Shown here: positions 29,195-39,404 of the stretch, piece by piece
How the letters are laid out: the number at the start of each line of letters is the position of its first letter
How positions within the stretch are numbered: position 1 is the first letter of the stretch
From: Vibrio astriarenae
GTDB lineage: Bacteria > Pseudomonadota > Gammaproteobacteria > Enterobacterales > Vibrionaceae
Direction: 5' to 3'
Assembly: GCF_010587385.1 (NCBI RefSeq)
Contig: NZ_CP047475.1
Location: 806,001 to 870,000 of the forward strand
Length of the DNA: 64,000 nt
The notes under the pieces: model-generated
Told to the model about the DNA's origin: nothing
Seen by the model: the letters and a program-made list of their open reading frames with translations, nothing else
The model's database searches: none
Made by a program: the position numbers and the translations under genes

Positions 29195-29938
29195 TTAGAT
29201 GTTGGATTTGAACTCGTTGACCCACATCGAGGTTGCGCCGCAGATAGCAATAGGCATGACGAATAGGTTTAAAATTGGAATGGCAGTAAACAGCGAAACC
29301 ACCGCACCAAAAGAGTAGGCTTTTCCTTGGTGCGACTTCAACTCAGCACGCATGGTATTGAATGGCACTTTATGGTTGTCAAATGGGTAGTCGCAATACT
29401 GCACGGCAAGAATCCAAGCTGAAAAGACAAACCATAGTATTGGGCCGAGGGTTTGCCCAAGTGCCGGTATCAATAACAGAATAAACAGGCCAATGGCTTT
29501 CGGTAAAATATAAACCAGCTTGCGCCACTCACGAGCCATGATTCGTGGGACATCTTTTACTACGGCCATAAGGCCATCTTCGTTGATCGCCTCACCGATA
29601 AGATACACTTCGACTTTTTCGGCGAGTAAACCATTGAAAGGTGCTGCGATAAAGTTAGCCAGCGTGCTAAAGAAGTAGGAAAAGGTGCCTATGATAGTGA
29701 TGACTAGCAGTGGCCAGAGTACATAACTCAACCAAGACAAGAACTCAGGCAGTTGTCCAAGCATGGAGTTAATCCAGCCATCAAGGTGTGAGAATAAATA
29801 CCAAAGTGCTCCGCCCACTAAAATGACATTGGCAAGCAACGGTAGCAGAACAAATCGTCGAATGCCGGGAGAAAAAGCCAATTGAAGACCGTGGAAAAAA
29901 TAACCGAACCCAGATCTAGGTTTTGCCCATGTTGTCAT
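29195..29938 (-). CDS. cysZ: Sulfate transporter CysZ
   Basis: Inner-membrane protein of 247 residues supplying sulfate for cysteine synthesis. The conserved opening SGFGYFFHGLQLAFSPGIRRF is followed by several long hydrophobic segments and ends with ICGATSMWVNEFK. I start at the ATG at 29938 (MTTWAKPRSG); upstream in-frame codons add an unconserved tail. It is encoded just before cysK on the same strand, so both belong to assimilatory sulfur metabolism. Confidence 0.92.
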   Translation of the reverse strand: MTTWAKPRSGFGYFFHGLQLAFSPGIRRFVLLPLLANVILVGGALWYLFSHLDGWINSMLGQLPEFLSWLSYVLWPLLVITIIGTFSYFFSTLANFIAAPFNGLLAEKVEVYLIGEAINEDGLMAVVKDVPRIMAREWRKLVYILPKAIGLFILLLIPALGQTLGPILWFVFSAWILAVQYCDYPFDNHKVPFNTMRAELKSHQGKAYSFGAVVSLFTAIPILNLFVMPIAICGATSMWVNEFKSNI

Positions 29939-30245
29939 TGAAAATCTTATCCTTGTAATCGTAATGTTAATCAAAGACTGTGTTTTATGTAACGGTAACA
30001 CACTCAAACCGTCGAGCTAACAAAAAATTCGTGCTTGATTCACGCACAATCACTATTAAAGTGTTCTATTAATTAGAAGAACTTTGATAAAGTAACAGGC
30101 TTACAGACAGTGGAAGTGTCCCAAGAGTCGCTTTAACTCGGAAGTAGAGCCTCTTGGTATGCCTATCTTTGATATCTACATTCTTTGATATCTACATTGA
30201 TAGATGCGTACGTTGTCGGTCTAGAAAACTCATAGAGACGAAAAG
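29939..30245. promoter_or_regulatory. Divergent cysZ / zipA promoter region
   Basis: 307 bp without a gene. It holds a hairpin CCAAGAG (30121-30127) / CTCTTGG (30151-30157) and an exact tandem repeat at 30166-30198. CysB sites are degenerate and I could not identify one by eye. Confidence 0.45.
30166..30198. repeat. 16-bp tandem duplication upstream of zipA
   Basis: TCTTTGATATCTACAT occurs twice head to tail (period 16, 2 full copies plus one base). It ends 47 bp before the zipA ATG, in the presumed promoter or 5' UTR. Confidence 0.9.
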
Positions 30246-31148
30246 ATGCAGGAATTGCGATTTGTATTAATCATCGTCGGCGCACTCGCTATCGCCGCGC
30301 TGTTGGTTCACGGATTATGGACGAGCAAAAAAGAGGGCAAAGCCAAGTTTGGTGACAAACCAATTGGTAAGCTCGATGTGGAGTCTCCTAAAGTTTCAAG
30401 AGAGACGCATCATGCAGACGATGATGATTATGAAGTTGTACGTAAACAGAGTCGTGCGAATGATTTCGTTGCTGACATCGAAACATCTGACATTGACCCT
30501 TTAATTGACTCTGTTTCTGAATCAACCAGAGAAGAAAGTACATTCGCACAACCTGCAGATGATGTTGAGATACCCAGTTTCTCTTCGGTAGACAATGACG
30601 TTCGCGAGCCAAGTTTCGGTGCGCTAGATGATATCGACGTCGATGAGCCGCAAGTTGAGCCGAGCCCTCATTCAAGTGCTCAAGCTGAACCAGTCCCAGT
30701 GGTAGAAGAGCCGCAAGAGCCAGAGCTAGAAGTGATCGTGTTGAACGTACATACCAGCAACGACGAGCAACCCTTTATCGGAACTAAGCTGTTCGATAGT
30801 ATGCAGCAAAATGGATTACTCTACGGTGAGATGGATATCTTCCACCGCCATGCCGATCTATCGGGCACGGGTAAGGTGTTGTTTAGCGTGGCGAATATGA
30901 TGCAGCCCGGTACGCTGCAGCATAATGACCCTGCCGACTTCTCTACCAAAGGTATATCGTTCTTTATGACGCTACCTTGCTTCGGTGATGAAGAGCAAAA
31001 CTTTAAGTTGATGCTGAAAACCGCGCAGCAAATTGCTGATGATCTTGGTGGTGAAGTGCAAGACGATGCACGCAAAATGATGACCCCAACTCGTCTGGAT
31101 CTCTACCGCAAACAGATTCAAGAATTTAAAGCACGTAAGACAGCATAA
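30246..31148 (+). CDS. zipA: Cell-division protein ZipA
   Basis: Anchors FtsZ to the inner membrane. The protein has 300 residues: an N-terminal membrane helix (about 3-24, [20 protein letters not shown]), a long acidic low-complexity linker rich in Asp, Glu, Pro and Ser (about 45-160), and the C-terminal FtsZ-binding domain (from about 165, [11 protein letters not shown]). It is followed by its own terminator and then ligA, the usual zipA-ligA order. Confidence 0.96.
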   Translation: MQELRFVLIIVGALAIAALLVHGLWTSKKEGKAKFGDKPIGKLDVESPKVSRETHHADDDDYEVVRKQSRANDFVADIETSDIDPLIDSVSESTREESTFAQPADDVEIPSFSSVDNDVREPSFGALDDIDVDEPQVEPSPHSSAQAEPVPVVEEPQEPELEVIVLNVHTSNDEQPFIGTKLFDSMQQNGLLYGEMDIFHRHADLSGTGKVLFSVANMMQPGTLQHNDPADFSTKGISFFMTLPCFGDEEQNFKLMLKTAQQIADDLGGEVQDDARKMMTPTRLDLYRKQIQEFKARKTA

Positions 31149-31194
31149 CGCTGACAACGCAAGTTTCTCTTACGCTGCTACATTTAAGCAAGTC

Positions 31195-31220
31195 AAAGGC
31201 TCCTTTATGGGGCCTTTTTT
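31195..31220 (+). terminator. Terminator between zipA and ligA
   Basis: AAAGGCTCC (31195-31203) pairs with GGGGCCTTT (31209-31217, one G-U pair) around TTTAT, followed by T residues to 31220. It stands 23 nt before the ligA ATG. Confidence 0.85.
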
Positions 31221-31231
31221 AACGATTTTGA

Positions 31232-33253
<2,022 letters not shown>

Positions 33254-33274
33254 ATCACGAATCATCACTTTAAT

Positions 33275-33304
33275 AAAAAACCTCACCCTTTGGTGAGGTT
33301 TTTT
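33275..33304 (+). terminator. ligA terminator
   Basis: AAAAAACCTCACC, loop CTTT, GGTGAGGTTTTTT: a near-symmetric stem with a T-run, 22 nt after the ligA stop. Confidence 0.93.
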
Positions 33305-33468
33305 ATTGGGCGGAATTAAGTGGTGAATTGTTGATCGCTTTTGTTTGGTGGCAAGGTAGGTTTTTAAATCAGGAATACAGCCATAGATCGCATAAAAAAC
33401 TATAAAATAAATATAAGTGTTTGTTTTGTTTGATTTTTGCTGGTTTTTGGGTAGTGGTGGATCAAATA

Positions 33469-33484
33469 TGAGATCGCAATCACT
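33469..33484. promoter_or_regulatory. CRP-like site upstream of the porin
   Basis: TGAGA-N6-TCACT differs from the CRP consensus TGTGA-N6-TCACA at two positions. It lies about 230 bp before the porin start in an otherwise gene-free, AT-rich 400-bp region that also has two similar GGATCA-containing motifs (near 33459 and 33505). Tentative. Confidence 0.3.
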
Positions 33485-33638
33485 GTCTTGATTAAAATTT
33501 GGAATGGATCATATTTTTTTAGATAAAAAATAACTTCTGATTGATGTTTTGCGCTGCGAAGTTAGTCTTTAGGTATGGATACGCTAGTGAGTGTATGCAG
33601 GAAGAGTTTCAATAATAAAGAAATTCAGTAAAGGAACT

Positions 33639-33671
33639 GTTTTCCCTTCGGCGGCCAACTTAAGGGAAAAC
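33639..33671 (+). promoter_or_regulatory. Stem-loop in the porin 5' leader
   Basis: A perfect 10-bp stem, GTTTTCCCTT (33639-33648) with AAGGGAAAAC (33662-33671), and a 13-nt GC-rich loop, 40 nt before the porin ATG. There is no T-run, so it is not an evident terminator; a 5'-UTR element or small-RNA target is possible. Confidence 0.65.
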
Positions 33672-33711
33672 GATAAAAAGCAGCTATATCCGTTTTTAGG
33701 AGTTTTTATCC

Positions 33712-35010
33712 ATGGAAAAAATGTTCAAAGTCTCTGCCGTAAGTGCAGCATTAATGGGCGCACTTGCAGCCGCGCCTTCTTTCGCAGCGACAGATTCAGC
33801 CGCAGGCGATCAATATGTTGATGCACTATCTGAGTTCTTAGATGGAGCAACACTGTCACTAGTCGGTATTACTGATACTCGTTATCGAGTTGGTAAGAAC
33901 CGTACTACATCTGATGATGAGTATAACGAAGAGCTAAACTACACCGACTACAATATTGCCCTAAATTTCTCCTCGGGTTATCACAATGATTTTATTGGTG
34001 TTGATTTAGGGGGCTACTTTAGTGGTTCGCTCTACAATGCGGGTGGTTGTTCTGAGATCTCAATGTGTGATGGTTGGGATCAAGACGAGAACCAAAATGG
34101 CGCGTTGAAAGTCACCAAAGCGGCGGTTAAGTTCAAAGGCGATGCGTACCGTGCTGATTTTGGTTTGACTCAAATGGGTGTGGGTACGATTGGTAATGTT
34201 TGGTCATTTGTACCCGGCACGTACAAAGGTGGTAAAGCATTTATAGAGTTAGGTGACTTTACCTTGGGTTACGGTGGTGCAACAGCGCATACGGCTCCTT
34301 GGTGGATGACATCATCTAAAGTGCCGGGTCTTGAAGAGCCAAACGATAGTCAGTTTAACTACCTTCAATCTCTCGGGCTAGCGGGCAAAGTGGGCGATGT
34401 AGGACTGAACCTAGGTATTGGTCATGCGAATCTAGCTCATGAGAGTGATGACAATATCTCGTATAAAGCTCAAGTTGATTTTAACGTTGGTCAAGCTGCA
34501 CTTTCTTACGACCTTTATGGTGTAGATTCTGAAGTGGACTACGAAGGTTTTGGTGCGCACCATGGTCTGTCTCTAAAAATGCCAGTGGGCAGTTGGAACT
34601 GGATGTCACAGCTTCGCTACACTCATACTGAAAATGGCGCAGAATTTACGCCACGAACTGTACGTGCTTACGGCTCGAACAATGGTACGTGGAGCCAGTG
34701 GTGGGATGCACTATCTGACTGGAACCAAGATACTGAGCTAGCGTGGTACAACCGTTTGAGCACAGAATTTGGTAACGGCTGGTTTGGTTATGTTGGTTTA
34801 GGTGTTTCAACGATTGATGAGGGTGTGACTTCGTATGAGGGCGAATACGCTGTCAATGGTACCATCGGTTATACTCTTCCTTCTGGTGCAATGAAAGGTA
34901 CAACGATGCGCTTTCATACAACATACCTAACGCGTGATGAGACGGCGGGTAATGATCAGGAGTGGGTAGATTTCCGCTTCCAAGTTATCGTTCCTCACAA
35001 CTTCTTCTAA
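33712..35010 (+). CDS. Outer-membrane porin, chitoporin-like
   Basis: Beta-barrel outer-membrane protein of 432 residues. It has a signal peptide ending near PSFA-ATD (residue 25), many alternating hydrophobic/aromatic strands and a C-terminal phenylalanine (PHNFF), the outer-membrane sorting signature. One Cys pair lies in an extracellular-type loop (GGCSEISMCDG). V. cholerae has a porin at this place after ligA which, as I recall, was reported as chitin-induced and as a target of the small RNA MicX. Chitin-oligosaccharide uptake is therefore likely but inferred from position. AGGAG precedes the ATG. Confidence 0.8.
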   Translation: MEKMFKVSAVSAALMGALAAAPSFAATDSAAGDQYVDALSEFLDGATLSLVGITDTRYRVGKNRTTSDDEYNEELNYTDYNIALNFSSGYHNDFIGVDLGGYFSGSLYNAGGCSEISMCDGWDQDENQNGALKVTKAAVKFKGDAYRADFGLTQMGVGTIGNVWSFVPGTYKGGKAFIELGDFTLGYGGATAHTAPWWMTSSKVPGLEEPNDSQFNYLQSLGLAGKVGDVGLNLGIGHANLAHESDDNISYKAQVDFNVGQAALSYDLYGVDSEVDYEGFGAHHGLSLKMPVGSWNWMSQLRYTHTENGAEFTPRTVRAYGSNNGTWSQWWDALSDWNQDTELAWYNRLSTEFGNGWFGYVGLGVSTIDEGVTSYEGEYAVNGTIGYTLPSGAMKGTTMRFHTTYLTRDETAGNDQEWVDFRFQVIVPHNFF

Positions 35011-35034
35011 ATTGATAATTTAGATTTATGAGCA

Positions 35035-35069
35035 AACGAGCTGGCTATTGGGCCAGCTCGTTACTGTTT
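35035..35069. terminator. Bidirectional terminator after the porin
   Basis: AACGAGCTGGC (35035-35045) pairs with GCCAGCTCGTT (35052-35062), an 11-bp stem between two convergent genes. T-runs on either side are short. Confidence 0.8.
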
Positions 35070-35255
35070 TCACAGCTCTTTACCTTCCAATATCTTGCAA
35101 TATAGCGCAGGCATTGAAGCAATATCTCCATTCTTAATCTGACATTTTATCTCGGGGCCTAATGCTCGGCCACCAGCAGAACCGTTGTTGTACGCAAATG
35201 CACTAAAACTCAAGCTTGACGCAATAGCCAAGGTAATAATCATAATCTTTTTCAT
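35070..35255 (-). CDS. Small exported protein with two cysteines, unknown function
   Basis: 61 codons. The N-terminus is a textbook signal peptide (MKKIMIITLAIASSLSFSAFA), leaving a mature peptide of about 40 residues with two cysteines (KCQIK ... YCKIL) that could form a disulfide in the periplasm. AAGGTG lies upstream of the ATG. I do not recognise the family. It stands alone, convergent with the porin. Confidence 0.7.
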   Translation of the reverse strand: MKKIMIITLAIASSLSFSAFAYNNGSAGGRALGPEIKCQIKNGDIASMPALYCKILEGKEL

Positions 35256-35461
35256 AACGACACCTTATTGGTCCCGATGACTAGCTAAAGCGCGATGCTG
35301 ACCTCGAGACTCCCTTCTTACTAAAATTGATGAATAGCATCTCGTTGATGCTTAGGAAAGTATGGTTTTTGGTGGGTAAAGATCAAAAGTAATATGTCTT
35401 AATGCTTGGTTTGTAACGATAATTATGACCAGCTACAGTATGTAACCTACTATGTAATAAC

Positions 35462-35488
35462 ACAAAAAAAGCGAGCACAGCTCGCTTT
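35462..35488 (-). terminator. Terminator after the 49-codon exported protein gene
   Basis: AAAGCGAGC, loop ACA, GCTCGCTTT (35468-35488); on the minus strand the stem is followed by a run of seven T. Confidence 0.9.
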
Positions 35489-35504
35489 AGTCGTTCAGAA
35501 ATAC

Positions 35505-35654
35505 TTAACGTTTCTTGTTAGCGCCATCTTGCATACAAACAGAATAAGGAACGCCGCCGTTGCTTGCTCCCATCTTGCAGTCTTTGTGATAGCCGCTGGC
35601 GGCTACCGAGGCTGAGAACGCGATAGTAATGATTGCTGCGATTAGTGCTTTCAT
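35505..35654 (-). CDS. Tiny exported protein with two cysteines, unknown function
   Basis: 49 codons from the ATG at 35654, which has a strong GGGAGGA site; an in-frame start 20 codons earlier is not supported. The signal peptide ends near SVAA-SGY, leaving a mature peptide of about 30 residues with cysteines in KDCKMG and YSVCMQD. It lies 61 nt beyond nfeD and ahead of a strong terminator, so it may be the last gene of qmcA-nfeD. Its layout resembles the other small exported protein at 35070. Confidence 0.7.
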   Translation of the reverse strand: MKALIAAIITIAFSASVAASGYHKDCKMGASNGGVPYSVCMQDGANKKR

Positions 35655-35715
35655 GTGTCCTCCCACTTTCCCGCTGAATCGACATTTATACGCCAGCAAT
35701 GAGAGGACGATCACA

Positions 35716-36171
35716 CTATTTTTCGCGTTCTTTTAAGGTTAGGGTAATGCCATTCATTTCAGTGACTTCAACGACACACCCTTTGCTTAATGCAACGTCA
35801 CTTAGCGCACTCCAAGTGGTATCACCGATACGCACGCGGTTTTTTCCTGGTTGAATATCATCTTCCAGTACGATGATGGTACCGACTAACTGTTTTTCCT
35901 TCTGGTTCAAGTCGCGCTCTAAATCACTGGCTTTATCATTGCTAAGTTGACGACGCCACCAAAGCCAAGCGGTGACCAGAGAAAAGACAGCAAACGCTAC
36001 CCACTGAAGCTGCCAGCTCATAGGGATAAAGGTCATTAGGATACCAATCAGCATGGCGGAGAGACCAATCCACAGGAAATAGCCCGCCGTGCCGAGTAAC
36101 TCAACGGCAAGCAAAGCGAGCCCAAAGGCGAGCCAATGCCAGTGATTCATCTGTTCTAAAAGCACGATCAA
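35716..36171 (-). CDS. ybbJ: NfeD-family membrane protein (YbbJ-like)
   Basis: 151 residues with about three N-terminal membrane helices (residues 12-68) and a C-terminal OB-fold-like soluble domain (from about 95, VGTIIVLEDDIQPGKNRVRIG), the NfeD layout. NfeD proteins pair with SPFH/stomatin proteins to organise membrane domains. It starts 29 nt after qmcA, its usual partner. Confidence 0.92.
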   Translation of the reverse strand: MIVLLEQMNHWHWLAFGLALLAVELLGTAGYFLWIGLSAMLIGILMTFIPMSWQLQWVAFAVFSLVTAWLWWRRQLSNDKASDLERDLNQKEKQLVGTIIVLEDDIQPGKNRVRIGDTTWSALSDVALSKGCVVEVTEMNGITLTLKEREK

Positions 36172-36200
36172 ATCGATTTCCTTAGCTATGTTAGCACCAG

Positions 36201-37124
36201 TTATTTATTATCGTTGTTGGTTTGTTTAAACATCTCGGCAATGCCAGCGACTGAGCCCATCAAGCCAGAAGCCTCTAACGGAAGCATGATGATCTTACCA
36301 TTTTCTGCCTGACCAATACTCTTAATAGCTTCAGTATAGCCTTGGGCAATAAAGTAGTTAACCGCCTGGACATCACCTTTGGCAATCGCCTCTGATACCA
36401 TGTAGGTCGCTTTTGCCTCTGCTTGGGCTGCACGCTCACGTGCTTCGGCTTGCAGGATCGCAGCTTGTTTGTCCCCTTCTGCTTTAAGGATTTCAGATTG
36501 CTTTTGACCTTCCGCTTTGAGGATCTCTGCTTGACGGACTCCCTCCGCTTCAAGGATTTCAGCACGCTTGTTACGCTCTGCTTTCATCTGGGCGTTCATT
36601 GCTGCCGTTAGATCTGCAGGTGGCTGCACATCTTTAATCTCTATACGCGTGACCTTTACGCCCCATGGGTTCGTTGCCTCGTCGACAATCGCCAGCAGTT
36701 TGGTATTGATCATGTCACGCTGACTGAGCATTTCGTCAAGTTCCATAGAGCCAAGAACAGTACGGATATTCGTCAGTGTCAGGTTGCGAATGGCATGTTC
36801 TAAATCATTGACTTCATACGCAGCTTTTGGCGCATCAATCACTTGTACAAAACAGACAGCGTCGATAACAACATTGGCGTTGTCTTTAGAAATCACCTCT
36901 TGAGCGGGGATGTCTAGCACTCGCTCCATCATATTCACCTTCTGGCCAATACGATCGATAAAAGGAATGATGAGGTTGAGACCTGGTTTAAGTGTCTGTG
37001 TGTATCGACCAAAGCGTTCGACCGTCCAGTTATTCCCCTGAGGAACGGTTTTTATACCGGCAGCAATGAAAATGACCGCAACAGCGACAAAGATCCCAAT
37101 AGTGACTAATGAGTCAAATGGCAT
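36201..37124 (-). CDS. qmcA: SPFH/stomatin-family protein QmcA
   Basis: Inner-membrane protein of 307 residues: one N-terminal helix (about 5-25), then the SPFH domain ([20 protein letters not shown] onward) and a coiled-coil tail. The tail holds about four 11-residue repeats of the type [11 protein letters not shown] (about residues 195-238), also visible as related DNA repeats. The ATG at 37124 has a strong AAAAGGAG site; an in-frame TTG six codons upstream lies within it. Paired with nfeD. Confidence 0.94.
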   Translation of the reverse strand: MPFDSLVTIGIFVAVAVIFIAAGIKTVPQGNNWTVERFGRYTQTLKPGLNLIIPFIDRIGQKVNMMERVLDIPAQEVISKDNANVVIDAVCFVQVIDAPKAAYEVNDLEHAIRNLTLTNIRTVLGSMELDEMLSQRDMINTKLLAIVDEATNPWGVKVTRIEIKDVQPPADLTAAMNAQMKAERNKRAEILEAEGVRQAEILKAEGQKQSEILKAEGDKQAAILQAEARERAAQAEAKATYMVSEAIAKGDVQAVNYFIAQGYTEAIKSIGQAENGKIIMLPLEASGLMGSVAGIAEMFKQTNNDNK

Positions 37125-37289
37125 GGTGAAGCTCCTTTTCAACTGAAAAACGTTAGTAAAATTAGAAAATTATTTATTCATCTCTTCCAAGATAATAGAA
37201 AAGTGAATGCAAAAAAACACAACAAGTTGAAATGTATGGGGTGACAAGCAAAGAAAATGCGAAGGGAAGGGGGGTTCTTAGAACTAAGA

Positions 37290-37325
37290 CAATAGCCTGC
37301 GTGATACTTTGAAAGCAGGCTATTG
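37290..37325 (-). terminator. Stem-loop after cnoX
   Basis: CAATAGCCTGC (37290-37300) pairs with GCAGGCTATTG (37315-37325) around a 14-nt loop, just after the cnoX stop. The T-run is poor, so function as a terminator is only moderately supported. Confidence 0.6.
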
Positions 37326-37337
37326 ATTTAATTAACT

Positions 37338-38192
37338 TTAGTAAAGGATTGAGTAGAGTTGGCGACGGTATTTTCCAGCGATTGGATTACCTTGTCCCAG
37401 TGCAGAGAGAATATCCATAAAGGTCTTTTTGAGTTCGCCTTCAAGAGCATTGAGGTCTCTTACTAGGAACTGCCAAAGAAGTGCTAGGGCTTCTTCATCA
37501 CGATTTACTTGATGGTACTGTTTAGCAAGGTCACAAGCGAGTTGCACGTTGTCTGGTTGTGTCTCTAGTTGAGTTTCGAGCGACTGTATCTCTGGGCTAT
37601 CCGCTGCTTGTTTGTGCAACTCTAGTTTTGCAACCAAGCCTTTGAAGTAATTGTCTTGATATTCAAGAGGGATATGAGCAAGAAGCGCTTCTGCCAGGTC
37701 AAATTGCTGTGTTTCAAGTAGGCAATCTGCTTTGGCGAGTTTGACATCACCTTTTGCCGCTCTCTCCTCTGAAATAGAATCAAGAAGTGGAAGAGCAGCG
37801 GTATGTTGACCTTGCTCGATTAACTTGAGCGCTTTTTGGATAGTGAGCTCTTCTTTACTTGGTAGATGTTTTGCAAGCATCTGCTCTATAGCTTCAATCG
37901 GTTGTGGGCCCCCTAAGCCATCCACCGGTTGACCGTTAATGAATAGCGCGATAGTCGGTAGTGCTTGAATACCGAACTGTGCGGCAATCGCTTGTTGCTT
38001 TTCGCAATCGACAAGTGCAAGCGTTAATGCGCCATCATAATCTTGAGTTAAGGATTGAACAGCAGGAATAAGATCAATGCTTTCTTGGCTAACTGAAGCG
38101 AAAAAATGGAGTAGAACAGGCGTCTCCATCGACCCTTCGAGGACTTGACGGAAGTTTTGTTCATTCAGTTCAACAATGTACGGAGATTGCAT
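37338..38192 (-). CDS. cnoX: Chaperedoxin CnoX (YbbN-like)
   Basis: 284 residues: an N-terminal thioredoxin fold (about 1-115) and C-terminal TPR-like helices. The CxxC is absent: the active-site position reads FFASVSQESI, without cysteine, so it is not a thiol reductase. A single cysteine in ALVDCEKQ falls exactly at residue 63, the position that in E. coli CnoX, as I recall, makes mixed disulfides with clients and GroEL. A holdase protecting proteins from bleach-type oxidation is inferred. Confidence 0.92.
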   Translation of the reverse strand: MQSPYIVELNEQNFRQVLEGSMETPVLLHFFASVSQESIDLIPAVQSLTQDYDGALTLALVDCEKQQAIAAQFGIQALPTIALFINGQPVDGLGGPQPIEAIEQMLAKHLPSKEELTIQKALKLIEQGQHTAALPLLDSISEERAAKGDVKLAKADCLLETQQFDLAEALLAHIPLEYQDNYFKGLVAKLELHKQAADSPEIQSLETQLETQPDNVQLACDLAKQYHQVNRDEEALALLWQFLVRDLNALEGELKKTFMDILSALGQGNPIAGKYRRQLYSILY

Positions 38193-38280
38193 AGGGGCGT
38201 TCCAAAATAATCATGTATTTTCATTATTTTGGGGAGAAAAGGCGTAATTTCAAGTCAAAGGGTATGAAATTAGAGGATAA

Positions 38281-38310
38281 AAAAACGGTGATTGTTAAAT
38301 CACCGTTTTT
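38281..38310 (-). terminator. Terminator directly after the 21-codon reading frame
   Basis: AAAAACGGTGATT (38281-38293) pairs with AATCACCGTTTTT (38298-38310), a 13-bp stem with a T-run on the minus strand. The stem begins inside the stop codon of the small frame at 38309, about 90 nt before cnoX. Confidence 0.9.
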
Positions 38311-38374
38311 ACCAAAACAACAGTACAGTAAGCGTCACACTCAGCATGAGCAGGTTTAACTGATTTAATGACAT
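38309..38374 (-). CDS. Possible 21-residue hydrophobic peptide
   Basis: ATG-initiated frame of 21 residues (MSLNQLNLLMLSVTLTVLLF followed by W), with GAGAG 8 nt upstream. Eight residues are Leu and almost all from residue 6 on are hydrophobic, so it would be one membrane helix or a leader peptide. It ends on a strong terminator. A TTGACA box lies about 90 nt upstream (38461-38466), though no good -10 was found at standard spacing. I do not recognise it; it could also be an unexpressed frame in a small RNA. Confidence 0.4.
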   Translation of the reverse strand: MSLNQLNLLMLSVTLTVLLFW

Positions 38375-38532
38375 AAATATCACTCTCTCATTCTAAAGAG
38401 CGTATAATTTATCAACGAAATGTGACGCTTTAATTACACTACTGCACTTTTTTGCAATCGTGTCAATTAACAAAAGCAATCTAGTGACGATTGGCCTGTG
38501 GTCTATTTTGTGAATTCAGCGATTAGGCGTGT

Positions 38533-39360
38533 TTATGCGGCTTTACTCAGTACTTTATCGAGTATGGATGTAGGAAGCAGACGTTTAAACACAGCAAAGA
38601 CTTTGGTTGGAGTCGTGACTCGATATCTCGCTTTTGGCCTTTCACTTTTCAGTGCGTGCAACAGAGGGGGAATACAGGCTGATGCAGGCAAGGCAAATGT
38701 ACTTCCAGATTGCTCTTTCTCTAATCGTTGAATTTGCTTTTCATATTGCTGAGCATGGCGGCTGTTGTCAGGGGTTATCCAGCAAAGAAAAGCGGCTAGG
38801 GCGTTAGCTCTAAAGCGAGTTTCAATGGGGCCAGGCTCTATCAGTGAAACGCGAACATTGGTGTCACTAAGCTCAAGACGGAGTGTGTCGGTATAGCCCT
38901 CAAGAGCAAATTTTGAGGCGTTGTATGCGCCGCGATATTTCATCGCCGCAAAGCCTAATACAGAGCTGTTTTGAACAATACGCGCTTGCCCACAATTATG
39001 CATCAGAGGAAGTAGGCGCTGAGTGAGATCATGCCAACCGAATAGGTTGGTATTGAACTGGGCTTTTAGCGCGGCGACAGGGAGATCCTCTAGTGCTCCG
39101 GGCTGGCCGTAAGCGGCATTGTTAAACAGTGCATATAGCTCCCCTTCGGTGAGAGTCGCAATCGCTTCTGCGCAATGAGAGATAGATTCTTGACTGTCTA
39201 AGTCAAGCAACAGGCAGGTGTAACCCTCGCTTTTAATCCGCTCGACGTCTTGTGGTTTTCGACAGGTGGCAATGACACGATAGCCAGCTTGTTTTAGCGG
39301 AGCCAAGCTCGCATAACCGATACCTGAAGAACATCCTGTTACCACAACCCATTGATTCAC
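38533..39360 (-). CDS. Short-chain dehydrogenase/reductase
   Basis: NAD(P)-dependent oxidoreductase of 275 residues. The nucleotide-binding TGCSSGIG lies near residue 8, NNAAYGQPG near 87, the catalytic Ser in the QNSSVLGF segment, and YNASK (Tyr and Lys, near residue 152). The substrate cannot be read from sequence. AGGAGAGGG lies upstream of the ATG. The next gene upstream on the strand, a YfcH-like epimerase, is 44 nt away, so the two may be cotranscribed. Confidence 0.92.
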   Translation of the reverse strand: MNQWVVVTGCSSGIGYASLAPLKQAGYRVIATCRKPQDVERIKSEGYTCLLLDLDSQESISHCAEAIATLTEGELYALFNNAAYGQPGALEDLPVAALKAQFNTNLFGWHDLTQRLLPLMHNCGQARIVQNSSVLGFAAMKYRGAYNASKFALEGYTDTLRLELSDTNVRVSLIEPGPIETRFRANALAAFLCWITPDNSRHAQQYEKQIQRLEKEQSGSTFALPASACIPPLLHALKSERPKARYRVTTPTKVFAVFKRLLPTSILDKVLSKAA

Positions 39361-39404
39361 ATCCCTCTCCTTATTCCATTGCTAAAGCGTGAAAGGATGA
39401 ATTA

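Noticed and set aside
30110..30165. tRNA-like fragment (CCAAGAG ... CTCTTGG with a GTAGAGC motif)
   Set aside because: No complete cloverleaf, no T-arm and no acceptor stem could be assembled.
33254..33711. Possible small RNA gene between ligA and the porin
   Set aside because: Apart from the ligA terminator and the leader hairpin no promoter-plus-terminator pair could be found.
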